Of a stretch of 64,000 nucleotides of DNA, positions 1-7,086 are shown in pieces. The stretch lies in NCBI RefSeq assembly GCF_037201915.1, contig NZ_CP147505.1, forward strand, positions 1,116,001 through 1,180,000, given 5' to 3'. The translations under genes were made by a program, and so were the position numbers. The notes below the pieces were generated by a model, which saw nothing but the letters and a program-made list of their open reading frames with translations, had not been told where the DNA came from and made no database searches. Source of the DNA: Haloplanus sp. CK5-1. GTDB lineage: Archaea > Halobacteriota > Halobacteria > Halobacteriales > Haloferacaceae. The stretch's first letter is position 1. The number at the start of each line of letters is the position of its first letter.

Positions 1-152
1 GAGCGTATTAAAAACGGACGGCCGTTTCTCAACGGCGATACCGTCCGACGTCCGACGCAGTCCCGTTCCGGCCTCACCGGGTGCCGAGTCGTACGCGTCG
101 CTCCGTGCTGCCGAGCGTCAGGTCTATACTCGCTCCGGCGCTGGGTGGGTGC

Positions 153-1547
153 ATGCGACACGATACCACGTTCGTGGACGACCTCGGTCTCTCGGCCGAG
201 CAAGTCTCGGTCACCGGCGCCGACCGGGAGCAGCGATCTCACGACTGGGGCACCGACCGCGCGGACGGCGTCCGTCCGGATGTGGTGATCTGGCCCGAGT
301 CGACCGACGACGTGGCGACGGTCTTGCGCGCGGCGACCGAACGGGGCGTGCCCGTCACGCCCTACGCGGCCGGCACCAGTCTGGAGGGCAACGCCGTCCC
401 CATCGACGGCGGTATCAGCCTCGACATGACCCGGATGGACGCCGTCCTGGACGTTCGTCCCGACGACCTGCAGGTGGACGTCCAGCCCGGAATCCTCGGC
501 GACGACGTGAACGAGGCGGTGGCCACCCACGGACTCTTCCTCCCCTCGATGCCGGCCTCGGGGAAGATTTCGACCATCGGCGGGATGCTCGCCAACGACG
601 CCAGCGGCATGAAGACGGTCAAATACGGCGAAGTGAGCGACTGGGTGCTCGAACTGGAGGTCGTCCTCCCGACGGGTGAGGTCATCACGACCGGGAGCAA
701 GGCCGTCAAGACGTCGAGTGGCTACGACCTCGGCGACCTGATCGTCGGTAGCGAGGGCACCCTCGGGGTAATCACTCGTGCGACGCTCCAGTTGGCCGGC
801 AGACCGCGGCAGATCCGCGGCGGGCGTGCCCACTTCGAGACGCTCGACGACGCGTCGGAGGCGGTGTTCGACGCCGTCCGCTCCGGCGTCGACGTGGCGA
901 AGATCGAACTCATCGACCGGTTGAGCGCCGCCGTGTCGAACGCCCACCTCGACACCGACCTCCCGGACGTGCCGATGGTGTTCGTCGAGTTCCACGCCGA
1001 TCACGGGATCGACGAGGAGATCGAGTTCTGTCGCTCCGTGTTCGAGGCCCACGGAGTCACGCGGTTCGACGTTGCCGAGAACGACCGCGGCATGGCCGAC
1101 CTCTGGGCGGCACGGCGCGAACTGGCCGACGCGCTGGAACCGTACGACGACGACCTGTCGCCGCTCACGCCCGGCGACGTGACCGTCCCGATCAGCGAGT
1201 ATCCGGGGCTCATCCGCTACGTGAAAGAGCTGGCCGACGAGGAGGGGTTTCTCGTCCCCTGTTTCGGTCACGCCGGCGACGGCAACCTCCACTACTCGGT
1301 GCTGGTCGACCCCGACGACCCCGACGACGTGGCTCACGGCGAGGCGGTGTCGCGCCGGATCGTCGAGTACGCCATCGACCTCGGCGGGACGTCGACCGGG
1401 GAGCACGGCATCGGCCTCGGCAAGCAGGACTACCTCGCGGCGGAACACGGCGACGCGGCCGTCGACGCCATGCGATCGATCAAGCGCGCGCTCGACCCGG
1501 CGGGGATCATGAACCCCGGGAAGGTGTTCGACGGGCCGGAACCCTGA
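153..1547 (+). CDS. FAD-binding oxidoreductase, GlcD/D-lactate dehydrogenase type
   Basis: A 464-residue flavoprotein that should oxidise a D-2-hydroxy acid such as glycolate, D-lactate or 2-hydroxyglutarate and pass electrons to a quinone or other acceptor. The N-terminal half is an FAD_binding_4 (PCMH) fold with the flavin loop PYAAGTSLEGNAVP near residues 69-82 and the conserved GGMLANDASG and GSEGTLG turns. The C-terminal half has the FAD-oxidase_C signatures HAGDGNLH (near 370) and GGTSTGEHGIG (near 418). The reading frame is open upstream to position 81, but those extra residues are basic and unlike the family, so the ATG at 153 was chosen. The true substrate cannot be told from sequence. 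No iron-sulfur partner (GlcF) lies next to it. Confidence 0.9.
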   Translation: MRHDTTFVDDLGLSAEQVSVTGADREQRSHDWGTDRADGVRPDVVIWPESTDDVATVLRAATERGVPVTPYAAGTSLEGNAVPIDGGISLDMTRMDAVLDVRPDDLQVDVQPGILGDDVNEAVATHGLFLPSMPASGKISTIGGMLANDASGMKTVKYGEVSDWVLELEVVLPTGEVITTGSKAVKTSSGYDLGDLIVGSEGTLGVITRATLQLAGRPRQIRGGRAHFETLDDASEAVFDAVRSGVDVAKIELIDRLSAAVSNAHLDTDLPDVPMVFVEFHADHGIDEEIEFCRSVFEAHGVTRFDVAENDRGMADLWAARRELADALEPYDDDLSPLTPGDVTVPISEYPGLIRYVKELADEEGFLVPCFGHAGDGNLHYSVLVDPDDPDDVAHGEAVSRRIVEYAIDLGGTSTGEHGIGLGKQDYLAAEHGDAAVDAMRSIKRALDPAGIMNPGKVFDGPEP

Positions 1548-1556
1548 CCGTCGGAC

Positions 1557-1970
1557 TCACCCCGTGTTCGTATAGAGGTAACCGGTGACGATGGCCAGCA
1601 TCGCTTCGGCGACTTTGGAGATGACCGCCATCGGATTCAAGCTACCTCCCTGGTAGAACGCGTCGACGCCGAACCCCTGGAAGGCGAACAGGGCGACGAC
1701 CGTCGCGAGGGCATAGAGTGCGGCGACGAGGTACAGTTCCCGACGCCAGTAGCGGGTCAGGTAGATCGCGATCCCACCCAGAAAACCCAAACCGTTGAGG
1801 GCAAAGAGGATGGCCAGCGTCTGACTGAACCCGATCACCTGGGGGGACAGAAACAGGTGGATCACGCCCGTCACTGCCGCCAACACGACCGCCAGATAAC
1901 CGATCGGGTTCTGGGGGGGGCTCACTAACGATCCGCCACTGGCAGTCGCACTGGATTCCGCTCGTCCCAT
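1557..1970 (-). CDS. Small four-helix membrane protein (DUF7475-like)
   Basis: A 137-residue protein with four hydrophobic segments that should be transmembrane helices (roughly residues 20-40, 48-68, 78-98 and 112-132) and short polar loops. It resembles small haloarchaeal membrane proteins grouped as DUF7475, whose function is unknown. A TATA-like stretch (minus-strand TATTTTATC, plus positions 1995-2003) lies about 27 bases upstream of the ATG at 1970, which fits a leaderless start there and argues against the ATG at 1991. It converges tail to tail with the preceding dehydrogenase, nine bases apart. A run of eight C on the coding strand (1913-1920) falls in the N-terminal Pro segment. Confidence 0.75.
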   Translation of the reverse strand: MGRAESSATASGGSLVSPPQNPIGYLAVVLAAVTGVIHLFLSPQVIGFSQTLAILFALNGLGFLGGIAIYLTRYWRRELYLVAALYALATVVALFAFQGFGVDAFYQGGSLNPMAVISKVAEAMLAIVTGYLYTNTG

Positions 1971-2046
1971 ACCCCAGTATGTCAGATGCATAGATAAAAT
2001 ACTGACTGGTACGATCGTCGAATTGGGGACGGGGCGGCGACGGCCT

Positions 2047-2619
2047 TCAACTCCCGAGATCCGGGAGGTCGTAAAACACCGCGTCGAAGTCCCGTTCGGT
2101 CATCTCCGACTCCAGTTCCTCGATGCGCTTTCTCGAGCGCTCGAACTGAGCCTTGAGCCGGAGGTACTCCTCGTTCCCCTCGAGCTCGCCTGAGCTCTTG
2201 TGTGATTCGAGTGCGGCGAGTTTCGACGCCGACGCGAAGAGGTCGGAGAGGCGCTGGTCGTACTCGTCGCGTTCGAGGAGCCCCTCGACGAGTCGACGGA
2301 TATCCTCCCGGAAGACGGGCTTGACGACGTAGTCGTCGAACCCCATCTCGAGGACGTCGAAGTCGGGTTCGACCGCCGTCACCATCGCCACCCTGACCGA
2401 CAGGCCACGGTCCCGGAGGGTTTGGAGTACCTCGTCGCCGGAGACGCCCGGCATGAGGCGGTCGAGCAACACCACGTCCACGTCCTCGTCGACCCGATCC
2501 AGTGCGTCCTCGCCGGTCGTCGCGACGCGGACGTCGTACTCGTCGGAGAGCCACTCCGCGAACAGTTCGGCCAGTTCGGTTTCGTCCTCTACGACGAGGA
2601 TGCTGGGTGACGAGGTCAT
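2047..2619 (-). CDS. Response regulator with HalX domain
   Basis: A 190-residue two-component receiver protein. Residues 6-118 form a REC domain with the acidic pair ED at 11-12, the phospho-acceptor Asp at 53 in the context LLDRLMPG, and the conserved Lys in VVKPVF. The C-terminal third is a predicted coiled coil (LRLKAQFERSRKRIEELESE) typical of the HalX domain found only in haloarchaea. There is no DNA-binding domain, so the output is likely protein contact. No histidine kinase is adjacent, so its partner must be elsewhere. The ATG at 2619 gives MTSSPSILVVEDE; an in-frame ATG at 2637 is also possible given the TATA-like CCTTTTAGG near 2652-2660. Confidence 0.88.
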   Translation of the reverse strand: MTSSPSILVVEDETELAELFAEWLSDEYDVRVATTGEDALDRVDEDVDVVLLDRLMPGVSGDEVLQTLRDRGLSVRVAMVTAVEPDFDVLEMGFDDYVVKPVFREDIRRLVEGLLERDEYDQRLSDLFASASKLAALESHKSSGELEGNEEYLRLKAQFERSRKRIEELESEMTERDFDAVFYDLPDLGS

Positions 2620-2693
2620 GAGAGGCGCGCCGGCCATCCGTCCTTACGACGGCACCCTAAAAGGTATTTCTGCCGAGCGAGGGTCTCGCTCGG

Positions 2694-2867
2694 TCAGGCG
2701 TCGTTCGACGGCGTCCGCCGTTCGATCGTGAGCGTCCCACAGGCCGGACAGAGACAGTGGTCGGTCTCGTATCGCGACTCACACTCCGAGCAGACGTATT
2801 CGCACCCCTGCTCCGGTCCCAGATCGAGCATTCCGTCGTAGCTGTACGGTGCAGTCACCGTTTCCAC
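2694..2867 (-). CDS. Small zinc-ribbon protein
   Basis: A short acidic protein with two CxxC knuckles, EYVCSECESRY and CLCPACGT, separated by nine residues, which should hold one zinc ion. No catalytic domain is present. Start assignment is uncertain: GTG at 2867 was taken, but GTG at 2858 or ATG at 2831 (leaving 45 residues) are equally reasonable, and the frame is open to a TTG at 2945. A TATA-like TTTTTGATA sits near 2942-2948 on the minus strand, which would put transcription start near 2915. Function unknown; similar haloarchaeal zinc ribbons are thought to contact nucleic acid or protein. Confidence 0.6.
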   Translation of the reverse strand: METVTAPYSYDGMLDLGPEQGCEYVCSECESRYETDHCLCPACGTLTIERRTPSNDA

Positions 2868-3031
2868 GCCCCACTGCTGTGATGGCCGCGTACTCCCCGG
2901 TGCATGTTGCGATCCGTACCCATACGTACGGCTCCATACTATCAAAAACTACCGATCGTCGTAGCGCGCGGCCGCGAGACTGCTCCCGCCGCTACGTAGG
3001 GCTTACTTGTCTCCACTCCCACGCTCGATGC

Positions 3032-3253
3032 ATGACGAACCGCGTCGTCCAAGGCCGAATGGTGACCGCCGAACGACTGGCCGAACTGATCGAGGGTGAA
3101 CCGCCCATGGAGGCCGACGACATCGAGGACGCCGACCGTCAATGTCCCGACTGCGACGGCGACGTCCTCGCCGTGGCCTACATGCCTACGGTCACCGAAC
3201 TGGTCACGGGGTACAAGTGCCAGGACTGCGACTGGGCCGACGACGACCGATAA
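3032..3253 (+). CDS. DUF5795-like zinc-ribbon protein
   Basis: A 73-residue protein that begins MTNRVVQGRMVTAERLAELI, an arrangement shared with a conserved haloarchaeal family (DUF5795, unknown function). It carries two CxxC motifs, QCPDCDG and KCQDCDW, that should bind one zinc ion. The ATG at 3032 was chosen over the open frame extending to 2849, because the conserved family begins here and the extra residues are rich in Arg and Pro. It lies just ahead of the tRNA-Trp promoter, 40 bases upstream of the tRNA 5' end, and diverges from the zinc-ribbon gene on the minus strand. Such small zinc ribbons are abundant in haloarchaea, and no role can be inferred from context. Confidence 0.85.
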   Translation: MTNRVVQGRMVTAERLAELIEGEPPMEADDIEDADRQCPDCDGDVLAVAYMPTVTELVTGYKCQDCDWADDDR

Positions 3254-3263
3254 CCGAAATCCC

Positions 3264-3269
3264 TTTATC
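3264..3269 (+). promoter_or_regulatory. TATA-like box of tRNA-Trp
   Basis: TTTATC at 3264-3269 is centred about 27 bases upstream of the first base of the mature tRNA (3294), the usual archaeal spacing for TBP binding. It lies just beyond the stop of the upstream zinc-ribbon gene. Confidence 0.6.
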
Positions 3270-3293
3270 GCCCTTCGGGTAAGTGGGTGTCGA

Positions 3294-3469
3294 GGGGTCG
3301 TGGCCAAGCCCGGCATGGCGACTGACTCCAGAGGCTCCGCCCGGTGACGACACTCCAGCTGATATACCGAGCGCGCGACTGATCATCGCTGCGCGACGAC
3401 GACCCTCTGGAGTACCGAGGCGCGACCGGAGATATCAGTCGATCGGGGGTTCAAATCCCTCCGACCCCA
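3294..3469 (+). tRNA. trpT: tRNA-Trp (CCA) with 102-base intron
   Basis: The acceptor arms GGGGTCG (3294-3300) and CGACCCC (3462-3468) pair perfectly, followed by discriminator A at 3469. The anticodon stem arms are ACTGA (3321-3325) and TCAGT (3435-3439), and the loop CTCCAGA contains the anticodon CCA at 3328-3330, so it decodes UGG. The canonical intron after position 37 runs 3332-3433. Inside it are box-C-like GTGACGA (3344-3350), box-D-like CTGA (3359-3362) and TCTGGAGT (3406-3413), which is complementary to the anticodon loop of this same tRNA. In Haloferax the equivalent intron acts as a C/D guide for 2'-O-methylation of its own pre-tRNA, and this intron has the parts to do the same. 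The T arm is GGGGGTTCAAATCCCTC. CCA is not encoded. Confidence 0.95.
3332..3433 (+). ncRNA. tRNA-Trp intron carrying a box C/D guide
   Basis: This 102-base insertion lies between anticodon-loop positions 37 and 38 and should be removed by the archaeal splicing endonuclease at a bulge-helix-bulge. GTGACGA resembles box C, CTGA occurs twice (3359-3362 and 3379-3382), and TCTGGAGT at 3406-3413 is antisense to the anticodon loop. The self-modification role is known for the homologous haloarchaeal intron and is inferred here from these motifs. Confidence 0.7.
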
Positions 3470-3539
3470 TTCCCATCTTAAAGTAACTACAGGCTCTGAG
3501 CCGCCGATCTGTGATTACTGCGGCGGCTACATCCCTCGG

Positions 3540-3851
3540 TTACCTTACAAGTGCTCTGCACTCGACGACGGGTGGTGTCAGCGTCGACCGGCGCTTGGCT
3601 TCCTCGACGGCCCGCTCGTGGCGCTGCTCGACCTGCTCCATCTCTTCGGGGTTGTTGTGGAAGTAGGCCAGCGCCTCGTACACGTCTGCGACGTCGAGGC
3701 CGTGACGGTCCGCAACCGTCTCCGGGCGAAGCCCCCGCTCCTCGATGCGCTCGTGGACGTACCGGACGGTTATCCGACTCCCTTCGATGTGGGGTTCTCC
3801 GTGGACCGCCGACTCGTCGCTCGACACGATCCGGTATGTCTGCGTCGCCAT
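3540..3851 (-). CDS. DUF433 antitoxin-like protein (orphan)
   Basis: A 103-residue protein with the DUF433 fold: an N-terminal beta segment reading PHIEGSRITVRYVHERIEER followed by a winged-helix-like region (TVADRHGLDVADVYEALAYF). In haloarchaea DUF433 genes normally precede a DUF5615 PIN-like toxin gene in the same operon. Here the gene ends 70 bases from the tRNA-Trp 3' end with no partner, and its last residues (ECRALVR) differ from the usual acidic tail, suggesting the junction has been rearranged. It may still act as a DNA- or protein-binding regulator. Its promoter should lie in the A+T-richer stretch around 3870-3890. Confidence 0.7.
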   Translation of the reverse strand: MATQTYRIVSSDESAVHGEPHIEGSRITVRYVHERIEERGLRPETVADRHGLDVADVYEALAYFHNNPEEMEQVEQRHERAVEEAKRRSTLTPPVVECRALVR

Positions 3852-4014
3852 TCTACCTCCACCTGCGACGCCGATACTGAAATAGATTCGCCGGCTATCC
3901 GAGCCCCGCCCACCAACCGGGCCGCACCCACTCCCCTCGGGAGGATCAGTCGTCCCCTCCCTTGTGGATCGACTTCGTGTCGATGATGTCGGGGGAGAGG
4001 GGAGACGTCGGCAC

Positions 4015-4227
4015 TCACTGATTGTTCATTCTCGTGCGTGACTCGGTGTTACACTGCCGGCAACGAGCAACACGATACGGTTCGCGCGAAAACTGCGCGT
4101 TCTCGACCTGATCCGACTCGGTCACTAAGTCGATCGACACAGAGTGAAGTGTCTCCGTTCCGCACGACTCACACGGTTCTCGTCGGTCGGATCCGGCGGG
4201 ATCGGGTTTTGTTTGTGGGGAGCTCAT
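4015..4227 (-). CDS. Zinc beta-ribbon protein (DUF7835-like)
   Basis: A 70-residue protein beginning MSSPQTKPD, with CESCGTET and CRQCNTES knuckles at either end of a beta-rich core (HSVSIDLVTESD, FSREPYRVARC), consistent with a single zinc beta-ribbon. Similar short haloarchaeal proteins are annotated as DUF7835 putative zinc ribbons, without known function. The ATG at 4227 was preferred to the one at 4239 because the family begins close to the zinc site. It sits in the strip beside tRNA-Trp that otherwise contains fragments, so it may belong to a decayed mobile segment, yet its own frame is intact. Confidence 0.72.
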   Translation of the reverse strand: MSSPQTKPDPAGSDRREPCESCGTETLHSVSIDLVTESDQVENAQFSREPYRVARCRQCNTESRTRMNNQ

Positions 4228-4686
4228 GACACGTTTCACAGGGGGGTCGTATTACCGTCGAACTGCCTCACTGTCGGGGTGTCCTGCCGTCACGACGTCG
4301 TCGGGGGTCGTTTCGGTCCTCGTCGCCCGTACGCGCCAGTTCACGGTCACCGGCGAACTTTCCCGTTCCAACGTGGTTGGACATCCATTCCGACGGTTGG
4401 ATGCCCGTCCACTTCCGTCCCGTTGATTTTCACGCACATGCTCTGTTCCGATATCGTGAGTGAACGGGCACCCCGGTAGCACGCTCCCTTCGTCATTCGA
4501 CCGCTGAGCGGGGGGAGCGGGCAGCGATACTCCCTGACGAATCTGGCGAACTATCTGACTAGCGGGACCCACCAGTACGGACGGTAAATCGAGCACGGTC
4601 ATATTCAGACACTCGATTGGTGTCCGAACAGTGGGTCTAACACGCCCGCCACAATCGTCTAGGGCGGCTACGAGAACGCCGTTCCG
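4228..4686. other. No recognisable gene
   Basis: About 460 bases with lower G+C than the flanks. Open frames exist on both strands, but none shows haloarchaeal codon bias, a domain or a convincing start. It may be eroded coding DNA belonging to the remnant that follows. No tRNA, terminator or clear repeat was seen. Confidence 0.5.
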
Positions 4687-5186
4687 ATGCTCGTAGAGTT
4701 CGATCGGAGTGCAAACACCACGGAGGAAATCTCGACCCGGATGAACAAGCGCTTCCCGGGACTGGCGTGGTCGGAGTCGTGTAGCGAAATCGTGTACGAG
4801 CGGGGAGCCACCCCGCAATCCACGTCACAGGCCAGTACGGTCTTGTACGTGTTGGACGTCGCCACGGGCACGGTGACCCAGCGCGTCTCGAACGCGCGCA
4901 GTGCCACGTGGAGAGCTACCGGGGTTGCCTTCGTCCAGAACGACGACATCTGGTTGTACTACGCCGGTGGATCGACACGACAACTCACCACGGCCTCCGG
5001 TCCGGGTTACCACCCGGTGCTATTCGACCAACAGAGCGGCGAGTCGCTCGCGTACAACCACAACACGGGCACGGCGAGCAATCCGAACGCGAGCTACGGC
5101 CGATCGGGCGAGTCGACAAGCCGGGCCCGTACGATCGCAAACCACTTTCGACTGACAAGAACGCCTCCATCTTCGATATCGCGTGA
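4687..5186 (+). pseudogene. Beta-propeller (TolB/PD40-like) remnant
   Basis: Residues translated from 4687 onward show WD/PD40-type blades: GLAWSESCSEIVYERG, TVLYVLDVATGTVTQRVS and DIWLYYAGGSTRQLT, the last matching the usual DIWxxxxxGxxxRQLT blade ending. After about residue 120 the frame turns into Ser/Arg-rich nonsense, whereas the adjacent +3 frame gives a plausible ending (VDKPGPYDRKPLSTDKNASI) to a stop at 5184-5186, implying a frameshift near 5090-5110. The 5' end is also missing, since the blade pattern starts at once without a signal peptide. It looks like the C-terminal part of a secreted or periplasmic-type propeller protein now out of use. The parent family cannot be named. Confidence 0.55.
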
Positions 5187-5431
5187 GTGGTCCGCGTCGT
5201 CCCGAACTCACCTCCGGCACATCGGAGGTGTTTTCCGCGGGTACCGGATAGGAGAGAGTGGCGGCACGGTCGACCGGCCCCTTTCAGCCCGCGTGGTCTC
5301 CACGCGTGGTCCCGCTGGTCGTCCTACCCCGTCTCTCTACTACCGCGAGCGACTGCGCCGACGGTTTCCGTCCTCTCGGACTACGGGGTGTGCCGGGAGT
5401 TCCCTACGACTCCGTGGTGTCCCTCACGAGC

Positions 5432-5515
5432 TATAGTAGCCTTTGTAAGTCATCACATACCTGATCGCATGACAGCGTTCGATCAGGTGTGCGGACAGTT
5501 ACAAACGCTACTATA
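5432..5515. mobile_element. 84-bp palindromic MITE-like element
   Basis: The outer 36 bases on each side are imperfect inverted repeats (29 of 36 matching): TATAGTAGCCTTTGTAAG on the left against the complement of TTACAAACGCTACTATA on the right, with ACCTGATCG meeting CGATCAGGT near the centre and a 12-base loop. There is no coding capacity. Such a compact palindrome fits a miniature inverted-repeat element or two abutted insertion-sequence ends left after deletion of a transposase. No clear target-site duplication was found in the immediate flanks, so the mechanism remains open. Confidence 0.6.
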
Positions 5516-5519
5516 CTGT

Positions 5520-5545
5520 GGTATCAAATACCAAACATTGATACC
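5520..5545. promoter_or_regulatory. Perfect inverted repeat, candidate operator
   Basis: GGTATCAA (5520-5527) and TTGATACC (5538-5545) are exact reverse complements separated by ten bases, 28 bases upstream of the HTH_10 regulator start at 5573. The first half also forms a second small palindrome, GGTATCAAATACC. Centre-to-centre spacing of 18 bases suits a dimeric helix-turn-helix protein. Autoregulation by the downstream gene is an inference. Confidence 0.5.
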
Positions 5546-5572
5546 CGACAGCCGAGTATCACACGATCGACC

Positions 5573-6292
5573 ATGTCCGGGACGACCGCCGCCGAGAACC
5601 GAGACGCCGTGTTCGAAGTGGAGTTCGTCGTCCGGGATCCGTCGTACCCGTTCGTCGGTGCGTCCGCAGAGGAGGGGTGTGCGTTCGAACTCGCTCGGAT
5701 GCTCCCCCGTCGTGACGACCGGTACGCGGAGTTCTTCGACGTCACGGGCGTCGATGCGGACCGGATCGTGACTCGCGGCCGGGACCACGACTCAGTCGAC
5801 GTCACCTTGCTCACGGCGTACGAATCGGGTGGGCTCTTCGAGTTTCTCGTTACGGACGACTGTCCGGCCGTCGAACTCGCTCGACTCGGGGCGCTCCCGC
5901 GCGAGGTCCAAGGTGTCGAGGGTGAGGGCCGCATCGTGGCCGAGATTCCCGCCCGCTACGACCCGCCGACGGTCGTCGAGGCGTTCCTCGAAGACACTCC
6001 CGCCGCCGAACTCACCACCAAACGGGAGAAAGAGCGCGTCGAACCGCTCTTTCCGCCGGCGGCATTTCGGCATGTCCTCCGGAACCACCTCACCGACCGA
6101 CAGCGCGAGGTCGCTCGGGCCGCCTTCGAAGCGGGCTACTACGACTGGCCGCGTTCCTGTACGGGGGAGGACGTCGCCGCCGAGCTCGGCATCTCGTCGG
6201 CGACGTTCTCCGAGCACATCCACGCCGCCGAGCGGACGCTCCTCACCGTCCTGTTCTGCGATTCCCGGACGGACCGACCCGGCGATCGGTGA
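5573..6292 (+). CDS. Bacterio-opsin activator-like HTH_10 transcription regulator
   Basis: A 239-residue cytoplasmic protein. The first 160 residues form a beta-rich sensor region that often accompanies this family (VFEVEFVVRDPSYPFV at the start). The C-terminal part (about 175-230) is an HTH_10 domain: LTDRQREVARAAFEAGYYDW followed by TGEDVAAELGISSATFSEHI, the typical Bat-type motif. Such proteins activate or repress haloarchaeal genes in response to unknown ligands. The ATG at 5573 was chosen because upstream codons run through the operator-like repeat at 5520-5545. No obvious target operon follows on the same strand. Confidence 0.88.
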   Translation: MSGTTAAENRDAVFEVEFVVRDPSYPFVGASAEEGCAFELARMLPRRDDRYAEFFDVTGVDADRIVTRGRDHDSVDVTLLTAYESGGLFEFLVTDDCPAVELARLGALPREVQGVEGEGRIVAEIPARYDPPTVVEAFLEDTPAAELTTKREKERVEPLFPPAAFRHVLRNHLTDRQREVARAAFEAGYYDWPRSCTGEDVAAELGISSATFSEHIHAAERTLLTVLFCDSRTDRPGDR

Positions 6293-6312
6293 CGACTCTC
6301 GTCCGGCCGGCG

Positions 6313-6636
6313 TTACGTCCCGTCGTCCTCGGGTGACGAGACGACCGTTCGACCGTCGCCGTAGACGAACACGTCACACCCGTTGAACTCGAACCCGACG
6401 CGGACGTTCGACAAGTGGGTCGTCCGATGGGCTGCCGGTTCGATCAGTCGATCCAGCGCATCCGGATCGATCGTATCGCACAACGGACCAAGCTCGTCCG
6501 GGTTCGTTCCGGTCACCGCGGCGACCGCCACGACCACGCTGTAGGAGGGACGGTCGTCGTCGCCGCGCACGTGGGTGATCGTGTCCGCGTCGGTCTCCGG
6601 GGTACCGCCCGGGTGGAAATCACGGTGGTATGACAT
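6313..6636 (-). CDS. HalOD1 output domain protein
   Basis: A 107-residue protein with the HalOD1 layout: a helix after SYSVVVAVAAVTGTNPDELG, the LCDTIDPDALDRLI segment and a beta hairpin ending VGFEFNGCDVFVYGDGRTV. HalOD1 domains occur only in haloarchaea, either alone or fused to response-regulator receivers, and are proposed to be signalling outputs. Nothing else is attached here. It converges with the HTH_10 regulator, separated by 20 bases. Ligand and partner are unknown. Confidence 0.85.
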   Translation of the reverse strand: MSYHRDFHPGGTPETDADTITHVRGDDDRPSYSVVVAVAAVTGTNPDELGPLCDTIDPDALDRLIEPAAHRTTHLSNVRVGFEFNGCDVFVYGDGRTVVSSPEDDGT

Positions 6637-6732
6637 GTCAATACGTACCGTGACTTTGGAGGGTCATAGTTCGGGTCCCTACAGTTCGAGGGTCGCCCCA
6701 CCGCTTTTGTCCCCACCCGCCGACGGCGACGT

Positions 6733-6975
6733 ATGGACACACCCGACGTGGCCGGCACGGACCCGCCGTCCGACCGGGCCGACGTCTCGGGACCGTTCTT
6801 CGACTGGTACCATCACGCCGTCGCCCTCGCCTACAGCGTCAGCGCCGCCGTCTCCGCGGGGTCGATGCCGCTCGACCGGCTTGCCCTCTACTTCTTGGCC
6901 TCTCTCGTCGGTGCCTACCTCGTGGTGGCCGTCCTCACCGTCCTCTGGCGTCGACTGCTCCCGCGTCTCCTCTAG
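6733..6975 (+). CDS. Small membrane protein
   Basis: An 80-residue protein with an acidic, Pro-rich N-terminus and two hydrophobic segments (about residues 28-45 and 49-70), ending in the basic tail WRRLLPRLL that should face the cytoplasm. No family was recognised. TTTTGT about 28 bases before the ATG may be the TATA element. It lies alone between the HalOD1 gene and the aminotransferase promoter. Confidence 0.6.
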   Translation: MDTPDVAGTDPPSDRADVSGPFFDWYHHAVALAYSVSAAVSAGSMPLDRLALYFLASLVGAYLVVAVLTVLWRRLLPRLL

Positions 6976-7031
6976 TCGACTCGGTGACGTGTGCCACGGT
7001 CACATGCCACGATCGTCGAAACCGACTTCGA

Positions 7032-7041
7032 CAATATATTG
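7032..7041. promoter_or_regulatory. CAATATATTG palindrome upstream of aminotransferase
   Basis: A perfect ten-base palindrome, 15 bases upstream of the TATA-like element at 7057-7064. Its place just ahead of the BRE/TATA region suits an activator or repressor site. The binding protein is unknown. Confidence 0.35.
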
Positions 7042-7056
7042 CCACGAACACCTACG

Positions 7057-7064
7057 TTTTTAAT
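7057..7064 (+). promoter_or_regulatory. TATA-like box of aminotransferase
   Basis: TTTTTAAT is centred 27 bases upstream of the ATG at 7087. With that spacing the transcript would start at or within a few bases of the start codon, the usual leaderless arrangement in haloarchaea. Confidence 0.6.
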
Positions 7065-7086
7065 CCGCTCGCCCCTCCGTACACTC

